Origin: Patescibacteria group bacterium UBA3458
Lineage (GTDB): Bacteria > Patescibacteriota > Minisyncoccia > Phycocordibacterales > UBA2100
Direction of reading: 5' to 3'
Assembly (NCBI GenBank): GCA_002378745.1
Contig: DFRR01000005.1
Location: 43,581 to 92,184, forward strand
Length of the DNA stretch: 48,604 bases
In this document: positions 1 to 12,000 of the stretch, piece by piece
Numbering within the stretch: position 1 is the first letter of the stretch
Layout of the letters: every line of letters begins with the position of its first letter
The notes under the pieces: generated by a model
The model's database searches: none
What the model saw: the letters and a program-made list of their open reading frames with translations, nothing else
What the model was told of the DNA's origin: nothing
Program-made: the position numbers and the translations under genes

Positions 1-1207
1 CGCTATCCGGTGGCGTACTGGTTGCATTCGCTTCACTGGTAGTAGTCGGTATTGGTTCTTGAATGCTATCTGTTGTCGTTGCGGTCTGCTGCGAGCCGTC
101 AGCTGCTGGCTGCTGATTATCTGTTGTCGTTGCTGTTGGCTGTTCGGTATCTGTCGTTGTTGGTGCAGCCGGCTCTTGGCTATCTGTTGTTCCCTCTCCA
201 CTACCCGTCGTCGTTTGCTCTGAGCCGGTCTGTGCAGGCAAGCTACCAGCTGTTGGCTGTTGGCTACTCGTCGGCGGTGTGGTCACTGCGGGGTCGTACA
301 CATTGATGATGCGTGTCGCCTGTGCGGTGTTACCAACCTGGTCGTTTGCTTTGTATACTACCGTGTAGCTTGTGGTGGTTGCCGTGTCAATCTGCACCGA
401 CTGCACTTTCACCCCGTCAAGGAATATCTCGTAGCCAAGCTCACCCTGCTTGTTATCGTACACATAGGCCCCCAGGTCTGAGTACTGAGTTCGTAACGAA
501 ATGTACGCCGGATTGCTTCCAAGAACACTGATAACCGGTGGTACCATGTCGGACGGATCACCTGCTATGACAGAGCCGCCGGTGGTGGCGTCACCTCCTG
601 TTTGTGCATCTGCAGTAGCGTTCGTTGCAGCGTCTGCTGCTGTTCCCGGGTATGGTGCAGCTGGCTGTTCCTCCACGACAGGAACATACCCGGGTATTGT
701 CTCTGACTTCTCGTCAAGAAACTTGCCCACCAAGCCGGTGTATACGGTAGCAACCGTTTTGCTTGAGAGCCCTTGTGCTCGTTCTATCTCTTGTGTCGCC
801 TTCAGACGAAGCAACTCGCTGTCACGCACTTGCGCTAATTCTTTGGTCGCATACGTACCCAAGTCCTTCCCCACTATTGCATCCTTCGCTACTTTCAGCA
901 GCTGCTCTTTGCTCACGTCTTGCCACACACCGTCAACGAGGTCGATGGTATGCAGATTGTAGGCAACAAAATAGAAGAGTTCGTCTTCCGTTACGTTGGT
1001 TATTTCTATCGCCGTTGCGTACGTGTCGAGGTCGACGTGTACGATGCGTCCGTTATCAATTGAGCGCAGCTCTTGTTGTGACGACAATACCGTATCGCGC
1101 ACTTCCTCGCTTGCCGCGAACGCCATGCCGGAACCCAAGAACACGACACCGAGGAATATCGGAATGGCATTGTTGTATTGAATAAAATGTGAGATTTTGT
1201 TGAACAT
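1..1207 (-). CDS. Secreted/surface protein with Ig-like domain and Thr-rich tail (3' end outside window)
   Basis: An open minus-strand frame runs from ATG at 1207 to the window edge without a stop (402 codons visible). Residues 1-32 form a signal peptide or N-terminal anchor (hydrophobic 15-31, ending in AFAA). Residues 35-170 hold no domain I recognise. Residues 222-305 look like a bacterial Ig-like domain of the DUF5011 type: they open with a VPPVISVLG-like strand and close with a YKANDQVGNTA-like strand. From about 308 onward the chain is low-complexity Thr/Gln/Pro/Ser with repeated TTTD units, typical of a cell-wall-spanning stalk. It starts 2 nt after the stop of the upstream gene, so the two are co-transcribed. 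A surface location is inferred from the signal peptide and Ig fold; the function is unknown. The C-terminus and any anchor lie outside the window. Confidence 0.8.
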   Translation of the reverse strand, partial: MFNKISHFIQYNNAIPIFLGVVFLGSGMAFAASEEVRDTVLSSQQELRSIDNGRIVHVDLDTYATAIEITNVTEDELFYFVAYNLHTIDLVDGVWQDVSKEQLLKVAKDAIVGKDLGTYATKELAQVRDSELLRLKATQEIERAQGLSSKTVATVYTGLVGKFLDEKSETIPGYVPVVEEQPAAPYPGTAADAATNATADAQTGGDATTGGSVIAGDPSDMVPPVISVLGSNPAYISLRTQYSDLGAYVYDNKQGELGYEIFLDGVKVQSVQIDTATTTSYTVVYKANDQVGNTAQATRIINVYDPAVTTPPTSSQQPTAGSLPAQTGSEQTTTGSGEGTTDSQEPAAPTTTDTEQPTATTTDNQQPAADGSQQTATTTDSIQEPIPTTTSEANATSTPPDS

Positions 1208-1209
1208 AA

Positions 1210-2382
1210 TTAGAAGTCACTAAACATCCAAAAAGCCATTCGCGAAGGTACGGTGTAGGTAACAGAGAGATACGGGTCTTCTGCCGTTCCTGCATATTCG
1301 GATGCATGTATTTGCATTTGATTGTGTGCATCGGGTACTGTATTTGTAGTATCGTGCCCTTCGCGTAGTCCGAAGCACGATACCCCTGCCGTGGCACTAC
1401 AGGCGCTCGACTCTCCATTCTTTTTTATCCACCCAAGCCCGGTCGCATTTAGAGTGAACGCAAGGGTCCCCGTGGCCATGCCGGTGAGGTCTTTACGCTG
1501 TGCAGTATCGATACCCTCTATCGGGTTAGTTACGGTGCCGGCGTTGTTGTAGTCGTCAAGCGTAAGTATCGTATGTGTTGCCTGGTCGGTTTGTACAACG
1601 GTGATATAGTCTGCGCCGTCATTGTCACTATTGGTTACATTTGTAACATGTACGTTCATCGTGGCTGCAGTGATGGTGGCGTCTGCCGGTATCGAAGAGG
1701 TAACAAACGGCAAAAATGCTCGACTTATACCATAAGTGGTGGCACCACTCTTGCCGACGCCTACACCTGCGTAGCTCCAGACTGAGATTACGTCAGAAGA
1801 GGTAGCGAGCGAGAGTCCTGAAGCAGCGTCGTGTGCCCCGCCCCAACTGGTTTGCTGACTAGTATACACATACCCATCACCCCCGCCGGTGTATATGGTA
1901 TCGGTAACCGCGTATGCGGTGGTGCCAAATAATGCATGGAGTATGCTGTGTCGCTTGGTCACTCGCTCAAAAATATCCTGTGGCGCCTCATCGTGTTCAA
2001 TGTAATACCATACGCCATCACGCTGGATGAACGCGTCCTGCGGATACGCAATGAGGCTCACGACTGCTTTTTCATCCGCTGTTCCTTCGTTTTCGATTCC
2101 CGTTTCTATGCTGTATGAAGACGAGGTGCGCAAGCTCACAATCTCGTTCTCGTGTAAAGTTGCCGGCAGTGGGTCACCGAGGTAGGCGTACCGCACGGTA
2201 TTAGAGAACACGCCCTCTTCAACACTGTAGTCAATAATTTCGCGCGCCGCGATAGTTTTGGCAATATCTTCTTGCGATTGCGCCTCGTTGCTATCGCCGT
2301 CTGGCGCAAAATGCCACGTTGCGCCTATGATGATCATGAGCGCCACCACAAAGAGTGCGATATCAATGAGAGTGTCCTTCAT
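1210..2382 (-). CDS. N-terminally anchored extracellular protein with DNRLRE/CBM96-like beta-sandwich
   Basis: 390 residues. One TM segment at about 6-25 follows a short cytoplasmic start, so most of the protein should lie outside the cell. Residues 30-150 have no recognised domain. Residues 162-376 resemble DNRLRE/CBM96-type beta-sandwich modules found on secreted proteins: a strand reading RAFLPFVTSSIPADATITAA matches the family pattern in which a folded strand is followed by 'ip..atI.sA.l', and the chain closes with LSVTYT. Binding to a polysaccharide or structural role outside the cell is inferred from the fold only. It is the first gene of the operon that continues into the 1-1207 gene. 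A TATACT box lies 6 nt before ATG, suggesting a leaderless mRNA. Confidence 0.75.
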   Translation of the reverse strand: MKDTLIDIALFVVALMIIIGATWHFAPDGDSNEAQSQEDIAKTIAAREIIDYSVEEGVFSNTVRYAYLGDPLPATLHENEIVSLRTSSSYSIETGIENEGTADEKAVVSLIAYPQDAFIQRDGVWYYIEHDEAPQDIFERVTKRHSILHALFGTTAYAVTDTIYTGGGDGYVYTSQQTSWGGAHDAASGLSLATSSDVISVWSYAGVGVGKSGATTYGISRAFLPFVTSSIPADATITAATMNVHVTNVTNSDNDGADYITVVQTDQATHTILTLDDYNNAGTVTNPIEGIDTAQRKDLTGMATGTLAFTLNATGLGWIKKNGESSACSATAGVSCFGLREGHDTTNTVPDAHNQMQIHASEYAGTAEDPYLSVTYTVPSRMAFWMFSDF

Positions 2383-2388
2383 ACATAT

Positions 2389-2394
2389 AGTATA
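2389..2394 (-). promoter_or_regulatory. -10 box of the 2382 operon, leaderless spacing
   Basis: TATACT on the minus strand ends 6 nt before the ATG at 2382, so transcription would begin at or next to the start codon. No good -35 hexamer is visible. Confidence 0.5.
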
Positions 2395-2446
2395 TCGTTG
2401 AATAGTGGCTGTTCATAGAGGGCTACGGGGCACATAGTTGGTTTAA

Positions 2447-2483
2447 TTTTAAATGAAGAATTTTGAATTTTGAATCAATTTCT
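2447..2483. repeat. AT-rich GAATTTTGAATTTTGAAT-type repeat
   Basis: This short intergenic run holds GAATTTTGAATTTTGAAT. Related motifs occur at 2923-3060 and 19795-19835, in both cases outside genes or at gene ends, so it looks like a dispersed intergenic repeat. Confidence 0.5.
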
Positions 2484-2846
2484 AATGTTTGAATTCTGTA
2501 ATGATGAAAGTATCTTGCCGAAAATAAGTGTGAGCTCCTGACATTCTTTCCATAACTTTCTCCCACTATCTTTAGTATTGGGGCTGGCGACCGCAAGTAT
2601 TTCAATCCAATATTTCGTCTCGCCGGCTTCTTTCTTGGCGATATGAATTTTATTTCTAAAGTCTTTTTTTGAACTGGCAGAATTTGCTTCGTGGTAATTT
2701 GCTCCGATACTTGTACCGGAACGAACGAGCTGGCTAATAAGTGGAGTGGTAACAATATCTTTTGGAATACTTCGACAAAAGGTGACAACTTGCTTCCCGA
2801 ATACTGTTGTTCTTTCCTCCAAATTATACTCAGATGTAGTCGCCAT
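2475..2846 (-). CDS. Four-helix bundle protein (23S rRNA intervening-sequence protein family)
   Basis: 123 residues, all helical in appearance. The order 'V..f...ip....t..l..QlvrSgtSIGaNy.EA..a.s.kdF..ki.iA.KEa.Et.YWl.il' is the signature of the four-helix bundle family first described inside 23S rRNA intervening sequences (PF05635). Here QLVRSGTSIGANYHEAN and the KEAGETKYWIEIL stretch match it, and the length is typical. The family forms pentameric four-helix bundles; its biochemical role is not established. Here the gene is free-standing, not inside an rRNA gene, and lies between AT-rich repeats on both sides, a setting that suggests a mobile or accessory element. Confidence 0.85.
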   Translation of the reverse strand: MATTSEYNLEERTTVFGKQVVTFCRSIPKDIVTTPLISQLVRSGTSIGANYHEANSASSKKDFRNKIHIAKKEAGETKYWIEILAVASPNTKDSGRKLWKECQELTLIFGKILSSLQNSNIRN

Positions 2847-2849
2847 ATG

Positions 2850-3063
2850 ATTTATACTTTCACTTTATAAGACTTGGTGCGCAGACGCCCTTGCTCCATA
2901 TTCAACATTCTATCATTCAGATTTGAATCAAAATTCAAAATTCTTAATTAATAATTAAGTCACTCTTTCGGTCATTGAAAATTAAATTAAAATTTAAAAT
3001 TAGTAATTTAAAATTAAGCTCCCGCTTTGATAATTGGTAATTTCAAATTAAGCTTTAAGCTCA
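2850..3063. repeat. AT-rich intergenic repeat tract
   Basis: About 210 nt downstream of the giant gene and upstream of the four-helix bundle gene. It is built of overlapping AATTAAAATTTAAAATTA-like and TTAATTAATAATTAAG-like units, with no coding frame. Two AATTAAGCT units follow one another near 3010-3055. I see no clear terminator with a U-run. Confidence 0.6.
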
Positions 3064-6000
3064 TTAGTCGGTGAAGTTTGGCGTTTGTGCACCAAATATA
3101 CGAAGTGTTCCATTAGCGCTAGTTGCAAGGAAGCTCCACACATCGCACTTGTCGGCAGTGGTGGTTTGCGTTGGTGCTGTGCCTCCTGTCCAACGAATAG
3201 TGGTGCCCCAGGTAATAGCCCCAGCCGTTGAACCGTTTGGACTACAGGTAATGAGGCTGAGCTTTTGCCCGGCAATGTAGCCCGAGAAGTTGATTGTTGC
3301 AGCCGACGTGGTGAGGCGAATGAGCTGCTGGTTACCGTCACGCCAGTCAACCGCAATAGTTCCTGATGTAGTGAGCAACTCTTCTTCAACGGTAATGGCA
3401 CCCCCTGCCGCGATGGCAAGGCTCGTCCATGGTGTTGACGTACCAATACCGATAGCTGTTTCTGCGATGATGTTTCCGTTGCCGCTTGGTGTGCCTGCCG
3501 GACACGAGCCTCCTGAACAGACCCAGAGATTGTCGTCGTTCAAGCGTACGTCGTCACCATAGGCGTCGACGATGAGATCACCGGTTGAGTCTACCTGGAA
3601 TGTTGTATAGCGAGTAGCATCGTACGAAATGATGAACTGTGCATCTGAAACTGTCTCGGTAACTGAGAGCCGTTTTGTTGGTGTAACCACGCCGATTCCA
3701 AAGTCTCCCGATGAGGTTAGCACCGCCTGCGGGGTGCCGTCTACTGCGATATTTGCACCGAAGGTAAGTTTCCCACCGTTTACTCCCATTCCATACGCTA
3801 TACTGCCGTTGTCATATGCAGCAACTTTTATGGTGGTAATATCAGTGCCAAGAGATAGTTTTGCTGACGGATTTGTGGTTCCAATACCCACGTTTCCATC
3901 GTTATCAACTAACAGCCTGTGCTCGTTGTCCGTGTCGTTAAAGAACGAAAGCCCAATGGACGCAGCGCGTACACCCCAGCGATCACCTCCACCAGTGTCA
4001 TAGAGTCCGAGTTGCGGATTATCTCCCTCAATATGAATTCCTTTGTCGGGTGCTGATGTCCATCCACCAAACGGTGAGCTAGTACCTATACCGACATTAC
4101 CGGCATTGGTAATACGCATTCGCTCGTCAAGTGTTGACCCTCCTGAACGAGTAACAAACGTTAGGTCACCCGAATTACTACTTTTCCACTCATTATTAAT
4201 GCTCCATGTGCTAGCACCGGTTGTACGTGTGCGAAGGTAAATACCTGAGTAATTCGCACTATTAGAAGTGTTCCATACCTCAAGACCATGCGAGGTTCCT
4301 GGCTCATACGCAAGTGATGCTGCTGCAGGGTTTGCCTGTGTGTCTGAGTACAATACATCTAACTTCGATTTTGGTGACTCTGTACCAATACCAACTTTTC
4401 CGTCTGCTGCAAGGTAAATAGTTGATGTTCCAACTGCGGTGTTAGTACCCGAAAAGTATGCAATTTGTCCGGTGGTACCGGTGAGTGAGCTACCACCTGA
4501 ACCAAGGTCTGCCCAACTGCCGCCTGAGTTTTTGTACTGCAGTGTCCCAGCATTATCGCGAATACCATAACTTGAGGTGCCTACTGCGGTGCCGAAGTTT
4601 AAATAGCGATCGCTTCCCGAGAGCACCATGTCACCGTATACATCCAACTTCGCAAGTGGCGACGTGGTGCCGATGCCAATGTTTTGTGAGCTGTCTACGG
4701 TGAGAGCAGTTGTTCCTGCAGTGATAAGTGCGAGTTTGTCAGCACCATCACCACCAATACCGGTAGTGCTACTGCTTCGATGTGGCACGAGTGTTGGATT
4801 AGTTAGACTTGAAGCTGCATTCTCGAGCATCCACCCACTAGTATTGGCAGCAAAGATATTTCCATTAAAGACGGTGTATGAACCGGTTCCTTGTGTGTAG
4901 AAACGCGTGCCTCCACCAATAACAAAATTCATGGTACCCCCGTTTGCACTTGAATAGAACATGCCGGTGTCTGTGTCGTCAGTAAACGAGTATGCAGGAC
5001 TTGCACCGCTGCCACTCGCCGCAAGAAATCGCGTTGCGTTTACGTTGCCCGACGCAGTAATCTCCGCTGCTGTAGTTGTTGCAAGCGTGGTGGTACCAGT
5101 CACTGACAGTGTGCCCGTGAAGCTAATCGCGCCACTTGAGGTAATACCAGTGGCTGCGGCGATGGCACCGCTTGAATTCACCTGGAACAAGTCGCCGTTA
5201 CCGACGGTGAGGAGTGCTGCTGGTGAAGTGTCGCCGATACCAAAGTTGTTTGCAGTCACGTAGGTATTGCCTGAGCCATTTGGTGTAAGCGCAATACCGC
5301 CATTGAGGTTTGTTGCTGTAATGGCGTTACCTGATACTGAAAGATTGCCTCCCTGGATACCGTCTTCGAACTCAAGCAAGCTGTTGTCGCTGGTGCTTAT
5401 AACCTTACCGCCGGTTATCTGTATATTGCCCTTAAGCGCGATGATGCCGGTACCGGTTGGATTCAATTCAATATCTCCCGAGCCAGCTGTTTTGAGGTGC
5501 AATGATTGATTTGTATCAGCAGTAACAACGATGTTGCTTGCGTCTTCTTCAATCACCTTCTGTCCATTTATATAGAGTGAACCTGGTCCGATGTATACAT
5601 CTTGCCACTGCAAGCTTGGTGTACCGAGTGAGTACGTATTGTCTGTCGTTGGTACAATCGATCCGGCAATTGAGATACCTCCTGCAAATGTTGATGTTGC
5701 TGTCGACGTACTGATGAATGAGTCTGCTGTTACCGCACCCGCAACGGTAAGTTTTGATGATGGTGTTGTAGTGCCGATACCCACCCGTCCATTAGCCGTA
5801 TCAACAAACAAGTCATCCGTATTTACAGCAAGGTCTCCCGTTACAGTGGTTGTTGCAAATGTTGACGTCCCTGAGACTGCAAGTGTACCGGTAAAGCTAA
5901 TCGCACCACTTGAGGTAATACCAGTGGCTGCGGCGATGGCACCACTTGAGTTCACCTGGAACAAGTCGCCGTTACCTACGGTGAGAAGTGCTGACGGTGA

Positions 6001-9000
6001 GGTGTCGCCGATGCCGACGTTGCCGGCACTAAAGTATGTGCTGCCATCGGTGTTTACTCCCAAGAAGAGTGCTGCATTTGCACCGTTATTGAGTTCGCCC
6101 TGCGGTGCTCCTGTTGCGGTGGTTGATGCATACAAACCTTTATACCCAAAGTAGTATGCGAAACCACCAAAGTTATTAGTGTACCCACGTACTAGTGGAG
6201 CGTAGTTTCCATTGCTCTCAGACAAACTATTGTATGCTGCTCGCCCAAAAAATATTTTGTTATTTGGGTCACGCAACATGTTGTATCCGTTGTTATCAAC
6301 CGCACCCGCAGTGATTAGACCATTTACGTATGCGCTTCCATCTACATATAGCTTATAAGCCCCTGGCGTGGTTCCGATGCCTACGTTACCAGCTGCATCA
6401 ATGATAAACGGTGTACTGTCACTTCCTTGGTCATTCACCACAAAGCTGTTACCACTACCTGTGTTGGTGATTGAGAATACGTTTGAACCGGTGACGTTAA
6501 TGGTTGTCGACGCATCAAGCGTCAGTGCATCTTTAAACTCAGTGAAGTCGAGTGTGTCTGCAGTGACATCACTACCGTTGATAGTGGTGGTGGAGAGGAC
6601 ACCGCTGCCGTTCGTGCGGAGGATACCGCTGGTGAGGCCGCTGAAGGTGATGGTGCCACTTGAAGTGATGCCGGTGAGTGAACCAAGTGTACCTGCAATC
6701 GTTGAGTTGCCAGTGATTGCTGCGCCTCCTCCTGATACGGTGAGGCCGTTTGATGCAATGAGTGCTGTTGCAGTGGTGGTAGCAAGCGTGGTGGTACCAG
6801 TCACTGACAGTGTACCGGTGAAGTTGATTGCTCCACTTGAGGTGATGCCGGTTGCTGCGGCGATTGCACCGCTTGAATTCACTTGGAAGAGGTCGCCGTT
6901 GCCTACGGTGAAGAGTGCTGCTGGTGAAGAGTCGCCGATACCGACGTTGCCGGAGCTTGAAAGTACCAACTGGTTGGTATTTCCTTCTGTAAAGAGAGCT
7001 ATATCACGCAATGTGCCAGTACCATTTGCCTCACTCTGAATTTCGTAACGACTATTCGCAACATCCCAGTTCACGATGAGGCGTTCCCGGTTACCACTAC
7101 CGATGCCACCAAAGCCGTATACGACGAGCCCTGACTCATCTGTGCCATCAGCATCGTTGCTTGCGATTGCAAGGACGGAACCAAGACCTGAGGACTGTCC
7201 GACCAAACCAAACCATCCTGAGCTAGTACCACTCAGAGCGTAATCTTGTGCCGCATTTATATACGTAGTCGAACCTTCAAAAATACTATTCCCGTTTACG
7301 TGCAGTTTTGCACTTGGTGATGTCGTCCCGACGCCTACATTTCCTCCACTTGTTGCAAGGTACGTGTTCCCTGTCGTCGTTAGCTGTATTGCCGTAGTGG
7401 TAGCAAGTGTTGAAGTACCCGTCACTGAAAGTGTGTCAGTGAAGGTAATGGTGCCACTTGAGGTGATACCGGTTGCAGCGGCGATTGCTCCACTGCTGTT
7501 TACCTGGAAGAGGTCACCATTACCTACGGTGAGGAGTGCTGCTGGTGAGGTGTCGCCGATGCCGACGCGTCCGGTGCTCGTATCAACAAACAAGTCATCG
7601 GTGTTCACCGAGAAGTCACCGTCAGTGGCACCGGAGAAGTTTAGATTGAGGTCTGCGTCTGTACCGAAGCCTGCAATGGTACGACCACCGTCAGAAGCAA
7701 TGGTGTCAGTCCAGTATGCACTTGCATTATATGAGAGACGAAGTTGTTCGCTGGCACCGAGTATGTGGAGTTTCGCCGATGGCGACGTGGTGCCGATGCC
7801 AAGCTTCTCTGCAGAAGCGTCCCAAAAGAATTTAGCATTTACTCCCGCCTCCTCGAAGAGACTGAAATCTCCAAGTGCATCCAGTTGCATTCGAGTTGTA
7901 TAAGAGAAACTATCTATGTCCACACTAGAGGGAGCCGACGAAAAGACTAGTCCGAAGTTGCTGGAAGCTCCAGAAGGGTTTGATATGCTCCACGCGCGAG
8001 CAAGGGTAGTGTTTTGGTTAGCAACCAACTCAAGCGAGCTGCCTTGTCCACTAGAGTTTGCTGGTCGCAAATATGCTCCAGACGGTCCAAATCGTGATGC
8101 TACGTATAAGCCCTTCTTTGTAGTAATGGTATTGTCGTTTATCTGGAACGAAAAGTTCGGACTCGCCGTCCCCACACCAACCCGATTGTTGGTTGGATCA
8201 ATGTAGAGGGTGTTTGAATCAAAGTTGAGTGGGTAGCTCATTGCAATGGTGGTGGTTGCATCAAGCGTCAATGCATCTTTAAACTCAGTGAAGTCGAGCG
8301 TGTCTGCAGTGACGTCACTGCCGTTGATGGTGGTGGTTGAAAGGACTCCTGAACCGTTGGTGCGGAGGATACCGCTGGTAAGTGCGCTGAAGGTAATGGT
8401 GCCAGATGAGGTGATGCCGGTGAGAGAGCTGAGTGTACCGGCAATGGTTGAGTTGCCGGTGATTGCAGCACCACCACCTGATACGGTGAGACCGTTTGAG
8501 ACAGTGAGTGCGGTTGCGGTGGTAGTAGCAAGTGTGGTGGTGCCAGAGACTGCGAGTGTGCCGGTGAAGTTGATTGCACCACTTGAGGTGATGCCGGTAG
8601 CTGCGGCGATTGCTCCGCTTGAGTTCACCTGGAACAAGTCACCACTTCCTACAGTGAAGAGTGCTGCTGGTGAGGTGTCGCCGATTCCGACGTTGCCGTT
8701 CGTGCTGAGTAGTATGTCTCCACTTGCGTGATTGTTTGTGATAAGCAAATCTTCACTACCACTGTACCCAATTAAACCATTTGTTCCCGTGTTGTAATTG
8801 AAATCGATTCGAGAAACCGCTGTATTTTGCGCAGAATTACTATCTTGCAAGGTAAGTACGCCACTTGGCCCATATACATGTAGTAAGCTGCTTGGGCTTG
8901 TGGTACCGATCCCGACGTTTCCACTCGAAGTAACATACAAGCGTGCAGCACCATCGGTAATGATACTAACGTCTCCACCACTTCCGCCCACTCCTGCTGT

Positions 9001-12000
9001 TAGTGCCCCAGTACTTGGGATGAATACGGGGGTTGTCGCTGAAGAAGCTGAGTTACTTACCGCTGCCCCATTTTGGGCAGTAAATCGACTAGCAAGGAAC
9101 GTGAAGTAATTGGTGCCAGCAAGCGCGATGCGGAGTTGATCATCAGCACTTTCATAAAAACCAGTGTCACCATCGCCAAATGAGAGCGTCGGTGTAGTAG
9201 CATCATTGTCGAATGTCGTACCAAGTTGCAACAATGACGTCGGTGAGGGATTGTCAATACCAATATTGCCGGAATCAGTGATAATCATTCTCGGACTAGC
9301 AAAACCGTTTGAAACACTATTCGTCTGGGTGTAAAACTCAAGAGAAGTTGGATAATCCAAACTCTGTGACCCCCAGCCACCGCCAGTACCTCGAGCAATG
9401 ATTTTTGCCCCGATCCCGTCAGAGTCGCCTCCATTCACATCCGTGTCGGCAGTGAATAAAATTTGTCCTATGATCTCTTCACTTATGCTTGAGTCTCCGG
9501 TTCTCCGGATAGACAACACTCCACCTGCTGCATTAGCTACATCAACATCGTACAGTGGGTTTGCATTCCCCACACCAACCCTGTTGTTGGTTGGATCGAT
9601 GTACAAAGTATTTGAATCAAAGTTGAGTGGGTAACTCATTGCAACAGTGGTGGTTGCATCAAGTGTGAGGGCGTTTTTGAACTGTGCAAAATCAAGTGAA
9701 TCATTGACGATGTCGAGGGTCACTGCAGCACTTTCAGTACCTGAGTTTGCAACGGTAAAGAATGAGTTACCTGCATCAGCGAGCGTTGCGAGGTAGTTGC
9801 CGGTGGTGTGCGTGCCAAGCGTAATGAGATTGTTGAGTGTGGTTGCGCCGGTACCACCACGAGCCACTGGTAACGTGCCAGTAGTGCCCGCATCAATTGG
9901 AAGCCCTGTTGCGTCAATGAGATTAAATGCTGGGGTTGCATCAGAGCCACCAAGACTGAGTGTTATACCGCCGTATGATACGGTTGAATTTGCGAGTTCT
10001 GCGTTGTCGATTTGTCCGGCTGGAAGCGACACGGTTCCCGTACTTACGGTGAGACCACCATACAAGGTTGTAGTACCAGATACGTATGCGTTACCAGACA
10101 CGGCAAACTTGGCAGATGGTGACGATGTGCCTACACCAATGTTTCCTGAGTGGGTTATGGTAAAGAGTCGAGCTCCTGCTGAACTGTCTGCAACGAGTAC
10201 GGGTGCTGTCTGTCCTGTTTTTCCGACCAACTGGAGCGTTGGGACCGTTGTGGTGCTTGAGTCATTCTGGATGTAGAACGGCTGGTTGATGTCGAAGCGT
10301 TCAGTATCTGAGTCCCAGGCTATAACAGCATTTGGTACCACGGTGCCGCGGAAGAATACGAGGTTTACGTCTTCATCGTCCGAGGTAACGTTGTCGGTGT
10401 TAATGGTAAACGAGTTGTTTGCCGTACCACCGATTGTTGTTGAAGCGGCCGAGATACTGTTTACGTTGATGTTGTCAGCGTAGATTTCATCCCAGAAGTA
10501 TGATGGCGAACCAAGGTCGCGCACCGCGTTTTGGTCTGGAATGATGTCTGAGTTGATTGCGGAGTTGATGGTGAGGGTATCGGTGTTGGTGTTTCCGATA
10601 ACGATAGCTCCACCGTCAACCGTTAGGATGCCGTTAATGGTGGTGGTCGCGAGGTCTGCACTGCCGGTAACGACGAGATTAGTCGTGGTTGCGTTGGTGG
10701 CAGTGAAGTTTGTAAAGGCACCGGTGATTGCAGTGAGAATGTTGCTAAAGAAATTTGTACTGGTTGCGTTGGTAAAGACTGCATCTGTTGCATCGATACT
10801 ATCAACTGACACCGCGCCAATGGTTGTGGTGCCAAGTGCGGTGTCACCAGTTACCACCAAGTTTGTCGTGGTTGCGTTCGTAAGTGTCGCGTTGGTTGCC
10901 GTGAGGTTGGTAAAGATGCCGGTAATTGCGGTAACAAGGTTGCTGTAGAAGTTGGTGCTCGTTGCGTTCATAAAGACTGCGTCGGTGAACGTTGCGTTTG
11001 CACCAAAGAGCGTGGTGGTGGTTGCGTAGCTCGCGATGAGTCGTGTGATGTCTGCATCGGTAATGGTTGCGTCTGTGATGGTAGTCGTCGCAAGTGCGGT
11101 AGTCCCTGTTGCAACCAAATCAGTGGTGGTTGCGTTTGTTGCAACAAGATTCGTCGTTGTAGCGTTGGTTGCGCTAAAGTTTGTAACGCTAGAAGTGACT
11201 GCAGTAAGGAGGTTTGCAAAGAAGTTTGTTGAGGTTGCATTGGTGAATACTGCATCTGTTGCAGACAAGTCAGTTACCGTTGCGTCAGTTGCCACGAGGT
11301 TGGTGGTGGTTGCGTTGGTTGCAGTGAAGTTGGTGAACGCTCCAGTGATTACCGTAAGTGCATTAGTGAAGAAATTGGTGGTTGTGGCGTTCGTGAACGT
11401 TGCATTTGCACCAAAGAGCGTAGTGGTGGTTGCGTACGTGGCAACCAAACGAGTTACATCTGCATCTGTGATGGTAGTCGTCGCAAGTGCGGTACTTCCC
11501 GTAACAACTAAGTTCGTGCTCGTTGCGTTTGTGGCGGTAATATCGGTAACGGTTGCGTTAGTAATGCTTGTTGTCGCAAGTGTTGTAGTGCCTGTTGCAG
11601 TAAGCGTGTCGGTAGTGATGTCAGACGAGGAAAGGTTCGTCGTTGTAGCGTTGGTTGCGACAAGGTTGGTGGTGGTTGCGTTGGTTGCACTGAAGTTTGT
11701 AAACGCACCTGTAATTGCGGTAAGAACGCTGCTGAAGAAATTTGTACTGGTTGCGTTGGTAAGTGTAGCGTTCGTTCCTGAAAGGTTTGTAATGGTCGCA
11801 TCTGTAATTGTTGTGGTCGCAAGCGTCGTCGTACCAGACACGGCGAGGCCACCACCGACGGTGACCACCACGCCGTCATCAATGAGGATGCTGTCTGCAA
11901 GCGCTACGCCGGTTGCGTTGAATTTTGCAATAGTGTTTGCGGTACCTGTTGCCGAAGTAAGTGCACCGAAGCCGTTAATGTGTGCAATGCCAGCACTCAA

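Noticed and set aside
2423..2788. 121-codon minus frame overlapping the four-helix bundle gene
   Set aside because: Out of frame with the recognised family protein and no match of its own.
10593..11853. Regular DNA repeats that could look like a CRISPR array
   Set aside because: Repeats are in-frame coding units of variable spacing with no constant repeat-spacer pattern; no cas genes are near.
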